Source: Salinimicrobium sediminis
Lineage (GTDB): Bacteria; Bacteroidota; Bacteroidia; Flavobacteriales; Flavobacteriaceae
Assembly: GCF_900215295.1 (NCBI RefSeq)
Contig: NZ_OCMF01000003.1
Location: 350,247 to 414,246 of the forward strand
Direction: 5' to 3'
DNA length: 64,000 bases
Shown: piece after piece, positions 44,867 to 53,943 of the stretch
How positions within the stretch are numbered: the stretch's first letter is position 1
How the letters are laid out: each line of letters opens with the position of its first letter
Made by a program: the position numbers and the translations under genes
The notes under the pieces: model-generated
The model's input: the letters and a program-made list of their open reading frames with translations, nothing else
Databases searched by the model: none
Told to the model about the DNA's origin: nothing

Positions 44867-46192
44867 ATGGCAAAATTTGAACTTAAGCTCCCTAAAATGG
44901 GGGAAAGTGTTGCGGAAGCGACAATAACAAACTGGTTAAAAGAAGTTGGAGATACTATTGATGCCGATGAGCCGGTATTGGAAATAGCTACAGATAAGGT
45001 TGACAGCGAGGTCCCAAGTGAAGTTGATGGAGTATTGGTGGAGAAGCTTTTCAACGCTGATGATGTGGTGCAGGTAGGCCAGACCATTGCCATTATTGAA
45101 ACTCAAGGAGAAGGCGCAGCAGAGGTTACTCCCGTTGCAGACCAGCAGGTGCCATCGCCGGAAATTGAAGAAGCCGTTGCCCAGGCAGAAGGACGTGTGG
45201 AGGAAGCAAAAGCTATAAGTTCTGCAGATTATTCAGACAGCAACAGGTTCTATTCGCCGCTTGTGAAGAATATAGCCAAGGAAGAAGGAATTTCTTTTGA
45301 GGAACTTGAGCAATTAGAAGGAACAGGGAAAGAAGGTAGAGTCACCAAGAATGACATTTTAGGATACCTTGAAAACCGTTCTGCTCAGCCGCAAAAACAG
45401 GCGCAGCCGCAACCACAGGCTCAGCAATCTGCAGCTAAACAGTCGGCTCCGCAGCCTGCGAAAACACCTGTAAGTGTAAATGGAGAGGATGAGATCATCG
45501 AAATGTCCCGTATGGGTAAAATGATCGCTCATCACATGGTGGAAAGTACCCAGACTTCGGCGCACGTGCAATCTTTTATTGAGGTAGATGTAACCAACAT
45601 CTGGAACTGGAGAAAGAAGAACAAAGATGCATTCGAGAAAAGAGAGGGTGAAAAATTAACTTTTACACCAATATTTATGGAAGCTGTGGCCAAGGCCATC
45701 AAAGACTTCCCTATGATCAATATTTCTGTAGATGGTGATAAAATCATCAAACGCAAGAATATCAATCTGGGAATGGCAGCCGCCCTTCCCGATGGGAATC
45801 TAATTGTTCCTGTGATCAAAAACGCCGATCAGCTTAACCTGGTTGGAATGGCTAAAAAAGTGAACGATCTTGCCAACCGTGCAAGAATGAACAAACTTAA
45901 ACCCGATGATATCCAGGGAGGAACCTATACTGTAACTAACGTAGGAACCTTTGGCAGCATCATGGGAACTCCTATAATTAATCAGCCGCAGGTAGCAATT
46001 CTTGCCCTTGGTGCAATTAGAAAAGTGCCGGCAGTCATTGAAACCCCCGATGGAGATTTTATAGGCATCCGTTACAAGATGTTCCTTTCTCACAGTTACG
46101 ATCACCGTGTGGTGAATGGAGCGTTAGGGGGGCAGTTTGTACAACGCGTAGCGCAGTACCTCGAAAAATTCGATCCCAAGACAGACATTTAA
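44867..46192 (+). CDS. 2-oxoacid dehydrogenase dihydrolipoamide acyltransferase (E2)
   Basis: 441 aa. Lipoyl domain with K44 in EIATDKVDSEV, an alanine/glutamine-rich linker, the peripheral-subunit-binding domain (FYSPLVKNIAKEEGISFEEL, about residues 126-160), a second Q/P/A-rich linker and the catalytic domain ending with HSYDHRVVNGALGGQFV. It transfers the acyl group to CoA within a 2-oxoacid dehydrogenase complex. The E1 and E3 genes are not adjacent, so branched-chain versus 2-oxoglutarate specificity stays open; the domain style favours the branched-chain type. Confidence 0.92.
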   Translation: MAKFELKLPKMGESVAEATITNWLKEVGDTIDADEPVLEIATDKVDSEVPSEVDGVLVEKLFNADDVVQVGQTIAIIETQGEGAAEVTPVADQQVPSPEIEEAVAQAEGRVEEAKAISSADYSDSNRFYSPLVKNIAKEEGISFEELEQLEGTGKEGRVTKNDILGYLENRSAQPQKQAQPQPQAQQSAAKQSAPQPAKTPVSVNGEDEIIEMSRMGKMIAHHMVESTQTSAHVQSFIEVDVTNIWNWRKKNKDAFEKREGEKLTFTPIFMEAVAKAIKDFPMINISVDGDKIIKRKNINLGMAAALPDGNLIVPVIKNADQLNLVGMAKKVNDLANRARMNKLKPDDIQGGTYTVTNVGTFGSIMGTPIINQPQVAILALGAIRKVPAVIETPDGDFIGIRYKMFLSHSYDHRVVNGALGGQFVQRVAQYLEKFDPKTDI

Positions 46193-46212
46193 TAAGTTGT
46201 CAAAAGTGATAT

Positions 46213-46244
46213 AAAACCACGGCCTTTTAGTCGTGGTTTTTTTT
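46213..46244 (+). terminator. E2 gene terminator
   Basis: AAACCACG pairs with CGTGGTTT around GCCTTTTAGT, followed by T residues, about 20 bp past the stop. Confidence 0.85.
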
Positions 46245-46354
46245 GTTTAATAAATGACCGGCTGTGCGGCTTTTCGGTCTTTCTATTCCTCAGATCTCAC
46301 AGATTTTTATCCACGGATCCACGAATTATTTCTCTTTTTTCATTTCTCTAAAAG

Positions 46355-46470
46355 AACTGCGAAATGTTTATAGGTCGCCCTTACAGGCCTTTTGGCATTG
46401 TATTCCACTAAACCCGGAGGACAACCTCAGGCTAATTATATTTCGCCCCGATGGGGCTTTGCTTAGGGTG
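46355..46470. repeat. Dispersed intergenic repeat with two short palindromes
   Basis: The stretch combines TATAGGTCGCCCTTACAGGC with CCCGGAGGACAACCTCAGGC and CGCCCCGATGGGGC. I recognise the general pattern from other Bacteroidota intergenic regions; the exact boundaries are estimated. Confidence 0.4.
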
Positions 46471-46681
46471 GTGCTTGTGATCTTGGTGTTCAATGTTCTA
46501 AGCCTTAAATATAATCTCATTAATAAATTACATTGAAAGATGAATTTTCAAATTACCTCATTTTCAAATCTTCAAATTTCATACTGTCTACTGGCTACTG
46601 CTCACTGTAAACTTCTGATCCCAGATCATCTATCACTGATCACTACTTTTATTATCTTTACCAAAATTGAATGATATTCTA

Positions 46682-47461
46682 ATGGAGCTGAAGCTTACCA
46701 AACCCCTTTGTTTTTTTGACCTTGAAGCCACCGGAACAAATGTGGCAAAAGACAGGATCGTGGAGATCTCTGTGCTCAAGATCTACCCTAACGGCAACCG
46801 CGAAAGCAGGACCTGGCTCGTAAATCCTACAGTGCCCATTCCAAAAGAAGTTGTGGCAGTGCATGGTATCACCAACGAAAAAGTTGAAAATGAACCTACT
46901 TTTAAGGAGTTGGCAGGAACAGTTTATGAAATGATCAAAGGTTGTGATCTTGCAGGTTACAACTCCAACCGTTATGATATCCCTTTGCTGGCGGAAGAAA
47001 TGCTACGCGCAGGTGTGGATTTTGATATGAAGAATTCCCTGGCAGTAGATGTGCAAACCATCTTTCACAAAATGGAACAACGTACCCTTTCTGCCGCATA
47101 TAAATTTTACTGCGGAAGAGAACTGGAGGGAGCCCACGGGGCTGAAGCTGATGCCTTAGCAACTTTTGAAGTCCTTAAGTCTCAGCTGGACATGTATGAA
47201 GATAAGCTGCAGAATGATGTAAAGTGGTTGTCTGAATTCAGTTCCCAAAAGAATTGTGCAGATATCGCCGGACTCATTGCTTTTGACAAAAAGGGCAGAG
47301 AAGTATTTACCTTCGGAAAATATAAGGGCAAAAGCGTAGAAGACATTCTGGAGCAGGAGCCCGGCTATTTTGGCTGGTTCCAAAATGCCGATTTCCCGCT
47401 GTACACCAAAAAAGTGCTTACTGCCATAAAACTCCGAAAATTAAATACCAAGCTTAAATAA
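46682..47461 (+). CDS. DnaQ-like 3'-5' exonuclease with ExoX-like C-terminal domain
   Basis: 259 aa from the ATG at 46682; an in-frame TTG at 46667 is a weaker start. DEDDh exonuclease motifs: CFFDLEATGTNVAKDRIVEI (D and E), YNSNRYDIPLLAEEM (D), and GAHGAEADALATFEVL (H and D). Residues 205-250 (FTFGKYKGKSVEDIL, then GYFGWFQNADFPLYT) form the small C-terminal domain found in exonuclease-X-like proteins. A role in proofreading or repair is likely. It starts a run of tightly spaced genes up to cinA. Confidence 0.93.
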   Translation: MELKLTKPLCFFDLEATGTNVAKDRIVEISVLKIYPNGNRESRTWLVNPTVPIPKEVVAVHGITNEKVENEPTFKELAGTVYEMIKGCDLAGYNSNRYDIPLLAEEMLRAGVDFDMKNSLAVDVQTIFHKMEQRTLSAAYKFYCGRELEGAHGAEADALATFEVLKSQLDMYEDKLQNDVKWLSEFSSQKNCADIAGLIAFDKKGREVFTFGKYKGKSVEDILEQEPGYFGWFQNADFPLYTKKVLTAIKLRKLNTKLK

Positions 47462-47473
47462 TCGTTCCAGCCG

Positions 47474-48088
47474 ATGAAAATTATCTGTATTGGCCGCAAC
47501 TATACCGAACATATTGCGGAATTGAAAAATGAGCGGCCGCAGGAGCCGGTGATCTTTCTGAAACCCGATTCTGCTATCCTGCTTAAAAAGATGCCTTTCT
47601 TTATTCCTCCCTTTTCACAAGATGTACATTACGAGGTAGAATTGCTGGTAAGGATCAATAAGATCGGAAAGCATATTCAGCAGAAGTTTGCTCATAAATA
47701 CTATGACGAAATAGGTCTGGGAATAGATTTCACGGCAAGAGATCTGCAGCAAAAGCTAAAGGAAAAAGGGCTTCCGTGGGAAAAGGCAAAAGCCTTTGAT
47801 GGTTCGGCAGTCATCGGGGAGAAGTGGCTTAAAAAAACCCATTTTCAGGACTTGAATAATATTAGTTTTAGCCTTGAAAAGAATGGAGAAGCGGTACAAA
47901 GCGGGACAACTTCTCACATGTTGTGGAAAATTGACGAAATAATTGAATATATTTCACAATATTTTACGCTTAAGATCGGGGATATAATTTTTACCGGAAC
48001 TCCGGCGGGAGTTGGGCCGGTGGCGATCAATGATACTCTGACAGGTTTTATAGAAGACAAACAAATTTTTTCAATACAGGTAAAATGA
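47474..48088 (+). CDS. Fumarylacetoacetate hydrolase (FAH) family protein
   Basis: 204 aa, 12 bp after the exonuclease. FAH-fold motifs: VHYEVELLVRI (metal-binding glutamates), GLGIDFTARDLQQKLKEKGL, AKAFDGSAVIGEKW and IIFTGTPAGVGPV. Relatives hydrolyse or decarboxylate small diketo acids, including oxaloacetate. Which substrate is used is not clear. Its stop overlaps the Hpt start by 4 bp. Confidence 0.92.
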   Translation: MKIICIGRNYTEHIAELKNERPQEPVIFLKPDSAILLKKMPFFIPPFSQDVHYEVELLVRINKIGKHIQQKFAHKYYDEIGLGIDFTARDLQQKLKEKGLPWEKAKAFDGSAVIGEKWLKKTHFQDLNNISFSLEKNGEAVQSGTTSHMLWKIDEIIEYISQYFTLKIGDIIFTGTPAGVGPVAINDTLTGFIEDKQIFSIQVK

Positions 48089-48423
48089 AAAATTACAATT
48101 TAGACAGCGTCGAGGAAATGGCCGGAGGCGATCAGGATTTTGTAAAAGTCGTTGTCCAGACATTCCTGGAGGAGATTCCGCCAGATTTGGAGGGGATGAA
48201 CCAGGCGGTGACTCAGGAAAATGCCAGCCAGGCTTACCAGTACGCTCATAAAATGAAGCCAAATCTTCAAATGTTCGGCCTGGAGCTAATGCCACAGATC
48301 AAGATCATCGAAGAGTGGTCAAAGTCTGGTAAAGACAATGCTGAAGTTCATGAAGCTGCCCGTATCATCACCGATAAATACAAAAAAGCAGAAGCAGAAC
48401 TCAAGGAAGATTTCGACCTGTAA
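48085..48423 (+). CDS. Stand-alone histidine phosphotransfer (Hpt) domain protein
   Basis: 112 aa, a single four-helix Hpt domain. The phosphorylatable residue is H55 in [17 protein letters not shown]. It would pass phosphoryl groups between a hybrid kinase receiver and a response regulator. It overlaps both neighbours (FAH gene by 4 bp, cinA start by 1 bp), so it is translated with metabolic genes, not with a kinase. The hybrid kinase at 28435 lacks its own Hpt domain. Confidence 0.88.
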   Translation: MKNYNLDSVEEMAGGDQDFVKVVVQTFLEEIPPDLEGMNQAVTQENASQAYQYAHKMKPNLQMFGLELMPQIKIIEEWSKSGKDNAEVHEAARIITDKYKKAEAELKEDFDL

Positions 48424-49682
48424 TGATCGCAGAAATTATCACCATTGGCGATGAGATTCTCATTGGACAAATCGTGGATTCCAACTCGGCTTTTATTGCC
48501 AAAGAGCTGAACCTTATTGGGATCTCGGTCTACCAGATCACCTCTGTGCAGGATGATAAAGACCATATTCTTACGGCTCTCAAAGAAGCTTCGGAAAGGG
48601 CAGATGTGGTGATCCTCACCGGGGGACTTGGTCCTACAAAAGACGATGTCACCAAATATACATTCACAGAATATTTTGATGATAAGTTGGTGCTCAATGA
48701 GGCTGTGCTTAAGCATGTAGAGGAGCTTTTTGAAAAATATAAAAAAACACCCATTTCAGATCTTAACCGGGAGCAGGCCATGGTGCCTTCTAAAGCGAAG
48801 GTGCTGCACAATAAGAACGGTACTGCACCGGGAATGTGGATGGAGCAGGGGAAGAAGGTGTTTATTTCCTTGCCGGGAGTGCCCTATGAGATGAAGGCAT
48901 TGATGGAGGAGGAAGTAATCCCGGGGCTGCAGGAGAAATATGACCGCCCGTTTATCTATCATAAAACCATTCTCACCAGTGGAGAAGGGGAAAGTGCTAT
49001 TGCAAACAGGCTTGCCGGTTTTGAGGATGAATTACCTTCCCATATAAAACTGGCGTATTTACCCGGCCTGGGAAGAGTTCGCTTACGACTCTCCGGAAAA
49101 GGAGAAGATGAAGAAGAGTTGATAAAGTCGGTCGAGAAACAAGTAGAAGGCCTGTATGAACTCCTGGGGGATATTATTTCGGAAGAGCAGGAGGAGGACG
49201 AGAAAATTGCGGTGCAAATAAGTAAACTGCTAACCGAACGCAAACTATTTTTGTCTGCTGCAGAAAGTTGTACAGGAGGAGCGCTTTCTGCTGCTTTTAC
49301 CACTCATCCGGGAGCGTCGTCCTGTTTTAAAGGGGGGCTGGTATCTTATGCTACTCAGGCAAAGCAGGAGATCCTGCACGTTCCTAAGGAGCTTATTGAA
49401 AAATATAGCGTGGTAAGTGCCGAGGTGGCGGAAGCTATGGCTAAGAACGCGAAAAAAATGTTTAAGACAGATTATGCCTTATCCACAACAGGAAACGCCG
49501 GCCCTACAAAAGGGGACAGCGATGCCGAAGTGGGCACTGTTTTTGTTGGTTTGGCTACTCCTGAAAAAACCTATTCCAAAAAATTCATTTTTGGCAACAG
49601 CAGGGATCATGTGGTGAAGCAAAGCGTACAGAAGGCCTTTGAAATGATCCTGAAGGAAATTACTTCTGAAGATAGAAGTTAG
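48423..49682 (+). CDS. cinA: CinA family nicotinamide-nucleotide amidase
   Basis: 419 aa. N-terminal MoaB/MogA-like domain ([33 protein letters not shown]), and the C-terminal amidase domain with [20 protein letters not shown] and [20 protein letters not shown]. The C-terminal domain deamidates NMN in pyridine-nucleotide salvage; the N-terminal domain can have ADP-ribose pyrophosphatase activity. The start overlaps the Hpt stop by one base. Confidence 0.95.
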   Translation: MIAEIITIGDEILIGQIVDSNSAFIAKELNLIGISVYQITSVQDDKDHILTALKEASERADVVILTGGLGPTKDDVTKYTFTEYFDDKLVLNEAVLKHVEELFEKYKKTPISDLNREQAMVPSKAKVLHNKNGTAPGMWMEQGKKVFISLPGVPYEMKALMEEEVIPGLQEKYDRPFIYHKTILTSGEGESAIANRLAGFEDELPSHIKLAYLPGLGRVRLRLSGKGEDEEELIKSVEKQVEGLYELLGDIISEEQEEDEKIAVQISKLLTERKLFLSAAESCTGGALSAAFTTHPGASSCFKGGLVSYATQAKQEILHVPKELIEKYSVVSAEVAEAMAKNAKKMFKTDYALSTTGNAGPTKGDSDAEVGTVFVGLATPEKTYSKKFIFGNSRDHVVKQSVQKAFEMILKEITSEDRS

Positions 49683-50110
49683 AGGTACGAAGTTAGAAGT
49701 ACGCGGGGGTTAAGGCCACCAATCCACGAATAAATTTTTTCAAGTCTAACCTGCAAGGTCTTTTTTGGACCTTATAGGTTTTTCAGGTAGTTGCACTTTT
49801 AACCTTCTAAGGTTATATGATCACAATGGGTAAGCACAGATCGTCAGTCCGCGGCATCGGGAATAGGTCATTTTTGAGCAAATTTTAATTCGATTTTCCG
49901 ACTATGGGAGTTCTCCGGCAGGAAATCTTCCGAAGAAAATGAAATAAATCCTTCCGCAGAAGTTTTAAAAACGGAATTTTTGAGAGAGATTTCGGGAGCT
50001 GATGTGAAAAAGGAAATTCAAAAAAATATTTTTTATTCCCTATTGGCTATTAGGTAAAAAAATCGTTAATTTGCAGCCTGTTTTGAAATAACGAGTTAAA
50101 GTATAGAGCA
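49683..50110. other. 428-bp intergenic region with several short repeats
   Basis: The stop of cinA runs into GAAGTTAGA-type words (49669-49705). At about 49750-49790, AAGGTC and GGACCTT flank a T-run beside CCTGCA/TATAGG words, and AACCTT/AAGGTT follows near 49800. A 59-codon open stretch without ATG (49878-50057) looks like a decayed coding piece at best. The rpmB promoter closes the region. Confidence 0.45.
50044..50073 (+). promoter_or_regulatory. rpmB promoter
   Basis: TTG at 50044-50046 and TTAATTTG at 50066-50073 are 19 bp apart, 38 bp before the rpmB ATG. The -7 element deviates at its second base. Confidence 0.45.
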
Positions 50111-50350
50111 ATGTCAAGAGTTTGTGAACTTACAGGTAAGAAAGCAATGGTAGGAAACAATGTTTCCCACGCGATGAATAAAACAAAACGTAAATTTGAC
50201 GCCAATTTGGTTAAAAAACGTTTTTATATCCCTGAGGAAGATAAATGGATCACTTTAAAAGTATCTACTTCTGCAATTAAGAATATTAATAAGAAGGGAA
50301 TCTCAGCTGTAATCAAAGAAGCAAGGGAAAAAGGATTTTTAAACAAGTAA
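50111..50350 (+). CDS. rpmB: 50S ribosomal protein L28
   Basis: 79 aa. MSRVCELTGKKAMVGNNVSH is the signature N terminus, followed by KRKFDANLVKKRFYIPEEDK. It heads an L28-L33-DUF4295 unit found in many Bacteroidota, with 24 bp to rpmG. Confidence 0.97.
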   Translation: MSRVCELTGKKAMVGNNVSHAMNKTKRKFDANLVKKRFYIPEEDKWITLKVSTSAIKNINKKGISAVIKEAREKGFLNK

Positions 50351-50374
50351 TCCTCACATTTAAGACGCAGTAAA

Positions 50375-50557
50375 ATGGCAAAGAAAGGTAACAGAGTTCA
50401 GGTTATATTAGAATGTACAGAACACAAAGCATCGGGACAGCCCGGTACTTCAAGATATATTACAACCAAAAACAAAAAGAACACGCCAGATAGAATGGAG
50501 TTGAAGAAATTCAACCCTATCCTAAAGAAAATGACGGTTCATAAAGAAATTAAATAA
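50375..50557 (+). CDS. rpmG: 50S ribosomal protein L33
   Basis: 60 aa. The typical start [20 protein letters not shown] and the [20 protein letters not shown] segment identify it. Only one cysteine is present, so it is the zinc-free type. It lies between rpmB and the DUF4295 gene. Confidence 0.95.
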   Translation: MAKKGNRVQVILECTEHKASGQPGTSRYITTKNKKNTPDRMELKKFNPILKKMTVHKEIK

Positions 50558-50564
50558 GTAGGTC

Positions 50565-50717
50565 ATGGCAAAGAAATCAGTAGCAACATTACAGACAGGA
50601 TCAAAGAGGTTAACTAAAGCCATTAAAATGGTGAAGTCTCCAAAGACCGGTGCCTATACATTTGTGGAAGCTATTATGGCTCCTGAAATGGTAAATGACT
50701 TCCTGAACAAAAAATAA
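50565..50717 (+). CDS. DUF4295 family small basic protein
   Basis: 50 aa: it begins MAKKSVATLQTGSKRLTKAI and ends MAPEMVNDFLNKK. This Bacteroidota-specific family is almost always encoded directly after L28 and L33, as here (7 bp after rpmG), and is probably ribosome-associated. Its size hides it from ORF searches with a 60-aa cut-off. Confidence 0.93.
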   Translation: MAKKSVATLQTGSKRLTKAIKMVKSPKTGAYTFVEAIMAPEMVNDFLNKK

Positions 50718-50737
50718 GTTATTTTCAAAATATTTTG

Positions 50738-50771
50738 AAAGCCGTTCCGATCGCCATCGGGACGGCTTTTT
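50738..50771 (+). terminator. Terminator of the rpmB-rpmG-DUF4295 unit
   Basis: AAAGCCGTTCCGAT pairs with ATCGGGACGGCTTT (one G-T pair) around CGCC, followed by T residues. Confidence 0.9.
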
Positions 50772-50849
50772 GTTTTTGTGTATATTTACCCTCGGCATCC
50801 TGCCCATAGGTATTTTACCATTTTTGTACAATAAAGACTAAAGCAAATA

Positions 50850-51803
50850 ATGAGTTTATTTAAAAAAATGTTCTCCCGGGAGAAGAAGGAGACCCTGGAT
50901 AAAGGGCTCGAAAAATCAAAAAATGATTTCTTTTCCAAACTGGGAAAAGCTGTTGCCGGGAAATCCAAGGTTGATGATGAGGTCCTTGATGACCTGGAAG
51001 ATGTGCTTGTGAGCAGCGATGTTGGTGTGGGTACCACCGTAAAGATCATTAACCGTATTGAGGCAAGAGTGGCAAAAGATAAATTTTTGGGTACCGAAGA
51101 ACTTAACAAGATCCTTCGCGAAGAAATAGCTGCACTTTTAGCCGAAACCAATTCTGGTGAAGCTACAGATTTCTATGTGCCTTCAGATAAAAAACCTTAC
51201 GTGATCATGGTGGTGGGTGTTAATGGCGTGGGAAAAACCACGACCATAGGAAAACTTGCCTATCAGTTTAAAAAAGAAGGAAAAAAAGTGGTGCTTGGCG
51301 CTGCAGATACTTTCCGTGCCGCAGCAATCGATCAGCTACAGGTGTGGGCAGATAGGGTAGATGTGCCTATCGTAAAACAGCAAATGGGCAGCGATCCTGC
51401 TTCCGTGGCTTTTGATTCGGTGCAGAGTGCCGTAAAACAAGGTGCAGATGTGGTGATCATTGATACCGCCGGCCGACTCCACAACAAGGTGAACCTTATG
51501 AACGAGCTCACCAAGGTGAAAAGGGTTATGCAGAAAGTGGTGGATAACGCACCTCATGAAGTACTCCTGGTGTTGGATGGTTCTACAGGACAAAATGCCT
51601 TTGAACAGGCTAAGCAGTTTACCGCGGCGACCGAAGTTACTTCCCTTGCCGTAACAAAGCTGGACGGAACTGCAAAAGGAGGAGTGGTGATTGGTATAAG
51701 TGATCAGTTCCAGATCCCTGTAAAGTATATTGGAGTAGGGGAAGGTATTGAAGACCTTCAGGTATTCAACAAATATGAATTTGTAGATTCATTTTTCAAA
51801 TAA
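50850..51803 (+). CDS. ftsY: Signal recognition particle receptor FtsY
   Basis: 317 aa. FtsY docks SRP-ribosome complexes at the inner membrane. The short charged N terminus is followed by the N helical bundle and the SRP-type GTPase: VVGVNGVGKTTTIGKLA, DTFRAAAIDQL, IIDTAGRLHNK and TKLDGTAKGG. No long acidic A-domain is present, as is common in Bacteroidota. Confidence 0.97.
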   Translation: MSLFKKMFSREKKETLDKGLEKSKNDFFSKLGKAVAGKSKVDDEVLDDLEDVLVSSDVGVGTTVKIINRIEARVAKDKFLGTEELNKILREEIAALLAETNSGEATDFYVPSDKKPYVIMVVGVNGVGKTTTIGKLAYQFKKEGKKVVLGAADTFRAAAIDQLQVWADRVDVPIVKQQMGSDPASVAFDSVQSAVKQGADVVIIDTAGRLHNKVNLMNELTKVKRVMQKVVDNAPHEVLLVLDGSTGQNAFEQAKQFTAATEVTSLAVTKLDGTAKGGVVIGISDQFQIPVKYIGVGEGIEDLQVFNKYEFVDSFFK

Positions 51804-51819
51804 AATTCCCGTTTAACTT

Positions 51820-53490
51820 ATGAAGAAAATTTACCTGCTGCCCGTTCTTAGCCTATTGATCTTTTCCTGTAAAGTTGATCCCAAACAGGGAGAAACTGCA
51901 GTGGCACCCCAGGTGCGTTGGGAAGCCACAGATGAGAGTGCCGAGCTGGAAGAACAGTCTTCTCATGAGATTGAGAGAATGCGTTTTAAATTGATCAACT
52001 CAAAATATCTGGATAAAAACAACATTTGGGCGCCCTTTGAAGAAGATCTTGCCCGTTTTTCTGCGGAAAAATATGAAAGGTTAAAGCCTATTATCATGGA
52101 GAGGTCTATCCCCGAGCTGCAGCAGGCGGTGAAAACAGGGGCCCTAACCTATGAGGATCTTACCCTGTTCTACATCTACCGTATAAGGGAGATTGAAAGC
52201 AACAACAATAAATCTTTAAATGCGGTCATCGCGCTTAATCCCAATGTGGTGGAGCAGGCGAGACAGCTGGATGAGAGAGCCGCCCCGGCGGTGAACGAGA
52301 ATTCTGTATATGGTATGCCTGTCCTGCTGAAGGATAATATCAATACTTCTGAAATGAAAACCACGGCTGGTGCTTTGGCTCTGGCAGAGAATCAACCATC
52401 CAAAAATGCCTTTATCGTAGATCGTTTGGAGCGGCACAAAGCACTTATTCTGGGAAAAGTGAATCTCAGTGAATGGGCATATTACTTTTGCGATGACTGC
52501 CCTCTCGGCTACAGTGCAGTGGGCGGACAAACGTTAAATCCCTACGGAAGAAAGAAATTTGAAACCGGCGGCTCCAGCTCAGGAAGCGGGGTAGCTGTGG
52601 CGGCAAATTATGCAGTCGCTGCAGTAGGAACTGAAACTGCGGGATCCATTTTGTCACCGGCTTCCAAAAATTCGGTGGTAGGCTTAAAGCCCACAGTGGG
52701 ATTACTGAGTCGCAGCGGAATTGTGCCTATTTCATCCACTTTAGACACTCCCGGTCCCATGACCAAATACGTGATCGATAATGCTATCCTCCTTAACGCC
52801 CTTACGGGAAAAGATGTAGAAGATGCAGCATCGGTTGAAGGTGGAAAGAATTATTTAAAGAACCTTTCTTCGGAAGGTCTTAAAGGGAAAAGAATCGGAG
52901 TGATGAAAGAGCTGCTTACAGATTCCCTGTACAATTCAGCAGTAGCCCAAATGAGAAGTGAAGGGGCCGTGATCGTGGAATTTGAAGCGCCGGAAGTGCA
53001 GCTGGACAATTTCCTCACCCTCCTAAATGCCGATATGAAAAAGGATCTTCCGGTCTATCTCTCCAACTATGCCGGGGATGCAATTACTTTTAAAAATGCA
53101 GAGGCGATCACCAAATATAACATGGAAGATAGCCTGTTGCGTGCCCCTTATGGACAGGTCCTGTTTGAAGGGATCGTGGCCGATACTACCAGCGCCGAAG
53201 ACCTTGAAAGGATCTCTGCCGACCTGCAGGAAAAGGGGAGAAAATTCTTTGATGATCCAATGCAAAAACATAAGCTCGATGCTGTGGCTTCCATCAACAA
53301 CTACCATGCGGCTTTTGCGGCGGTGGCCAAATATCCTGCCCTTGCAGTACCTGCGGGACTGGAAAATACTGGAGAACCTAAGAGCATCACCTTTATTGCC
53401 AAACCTTTTGAAGAGGACAAACTGCTGGAGATAGGTTATGCCTTTGAACAGCAAACACATTTGAGACGGGCGCCAAAGAATTACAACTAA
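51820..53490 (+). CDS. Lipoprotein amidase (amidase signature family)
   Basis: 556 aa. Lipoprotein signal MKKIYLLPVLSLLIFSC with the lipid-attachment Cys17. The Ser-cisSer-Lys triad is visible: lysine in PVLLKDNINTSEM, and the serines in ETGGSSSGSGVAVAANYAVA. Such enzymes hydrolyse amide bonds; an extracytoplasmic location follows from the signal. It is 16 bp after ftsY and 1 bp before the next gene, so they are probably co-transcribed. Confidence 0.92.
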   Translation: MKKIYLLPVLSLLIFSCKVDPKQGETAVAPQVRWEATDESAELEEQSSHEIERMRFKLINSKYLDKNNIWAPFEEDLARFSAEKYERLKPIIMERSIPELQQAVKTGALTYEDLTLFYIYRIREIESNNNKSLNAVIALNPNVVEQARQLDERAAPAVNENSVYGMPVLLKDNINTSEMKTTAGALALAENQPSKNAFIVDRLERHKALILGKVNLSEWAYYFCDDCPLGYSAVGGQTLNPYGRKKFETGGSSSGSGVAVAANYAVAAVGTETAGSILSPASKNSVVGLKPTVGLLSRSGIVPISSTLDTPGPMTKYVIDNAILLNALTGKDVEDAASVEGGKNYLKNLSSEGLKGKRIGVMKELLTDSLYNSAVAQMRSEGAVIVEFEAPEVQLDNFLTLLNADMKKDLPVYLSNYAGDAITFKNAEAITKYNMEDSLLRAPYGQVLFEGIVADTTSAEDLERISADLQEKGRKFFDDPMQKHKLDAVASINNYHAAFAAVAKYPALAVPAGLENTGEPKSITFIAKPFEEDKLLEIGYAFEQQTHLRRAPKNYN

Positions 53491-53491
53491 T

Positions 53492-53770
53492 ATGTCACAC
53501 AGAAACCTGGTGATCCTCACCAAGATCATCCTGTTCTACAGCATCTTTTATATCATCATGAAGGCGATAGCCATTTTTGGGGGCGCCTGGTTGGTACCCA
53601 ATCTGCTATTGATGGTTCCGTTTTTGATCCTCGGGATCATCGCCGGGCTGCAGGTAAAAAAAGAGCAATATTCCTGGTCGTTTGTGGGGATAGGCGCTGC
53701 AGTGATCATCCTTACCAGGATCTATGAAACCGAATTTGCTTTCTGGGTACAGCAACAGCTCACAACCTGA
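53492..53770 (+). CDS. Small membrane protein
   Basis: 92 aa with three hydrophobic segments (about residues 8-28, 31-51, 62-84). It starts one base after the amidase stop, so it is translated from the same message. No family recognised. Confidence 0.7.
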   Translation: MSHRNLVILTKIILFYSIFYIIMKAIAIFGGAWLVPNLLLMVPFLILGIIAGLQVKKEQYSWSFVGIGAAVIILTRIYETEFAFWVQQQLTT

Positions 53771-53803
53771 TCTGGAGCAGAACAGTTTTGAAAAATATGA
53801 TTT

Positions 53804-53834
53804 GGAAGCCTGAAGTGATCTTCAGGCTTTTTTT
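53804..53834 (+). terminator. Terminator after the ftsY-amidase unit
   Basis: AAGCCTGAAG (53806-53815) pairs with CTTCAGGCTT (53820-53829) around TGAT, followed by T residues. Confidence 0.9.
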
Positions 53835-53943
53835 ATACCTGCATAGAACAGACCTGCGGAAAGATCTCAGGTTGCTTTGCGGGTGATCTAATTTGTATAA
53901 ATTGAATCGGGTATTACTGAACAGGAACTTTTAGAACAACAGC

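Larger units (their letters stand above)
46193..46681. other. 489-bp intergenic region made largely of dispersed-repeat sequence
   Basis: A terminator lies at 46213-46244. Then comes a stretch (about 46350-46470) with GGTCGCCCTTACAGGCC and TTTCGCCCCGATGGGGC, two short palindromes typical of dispersed Bacteroidota intergenic repeats. About 46580-46645 repeats CTACTGG/CTACTGCT/CACTG words related to the rpoB-rpoC spacer. The open frame 46264-46536 is translated repeat. TATCTTTA at 46653-46660 may be the -7 element of the next gene. Confidence 0.55.

Noticed and set aside
46264..46536. 90-aa ORF between the E2 and exonuclease genes
   Set aside because: It lies in dispersed-repeat sequence and has no protein-like features.
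49878..50057. 59-codon open stretch before rpmB
   Set aside because: It has no ATG and overlaps the rpmB promoter; at most a decayed remnant.
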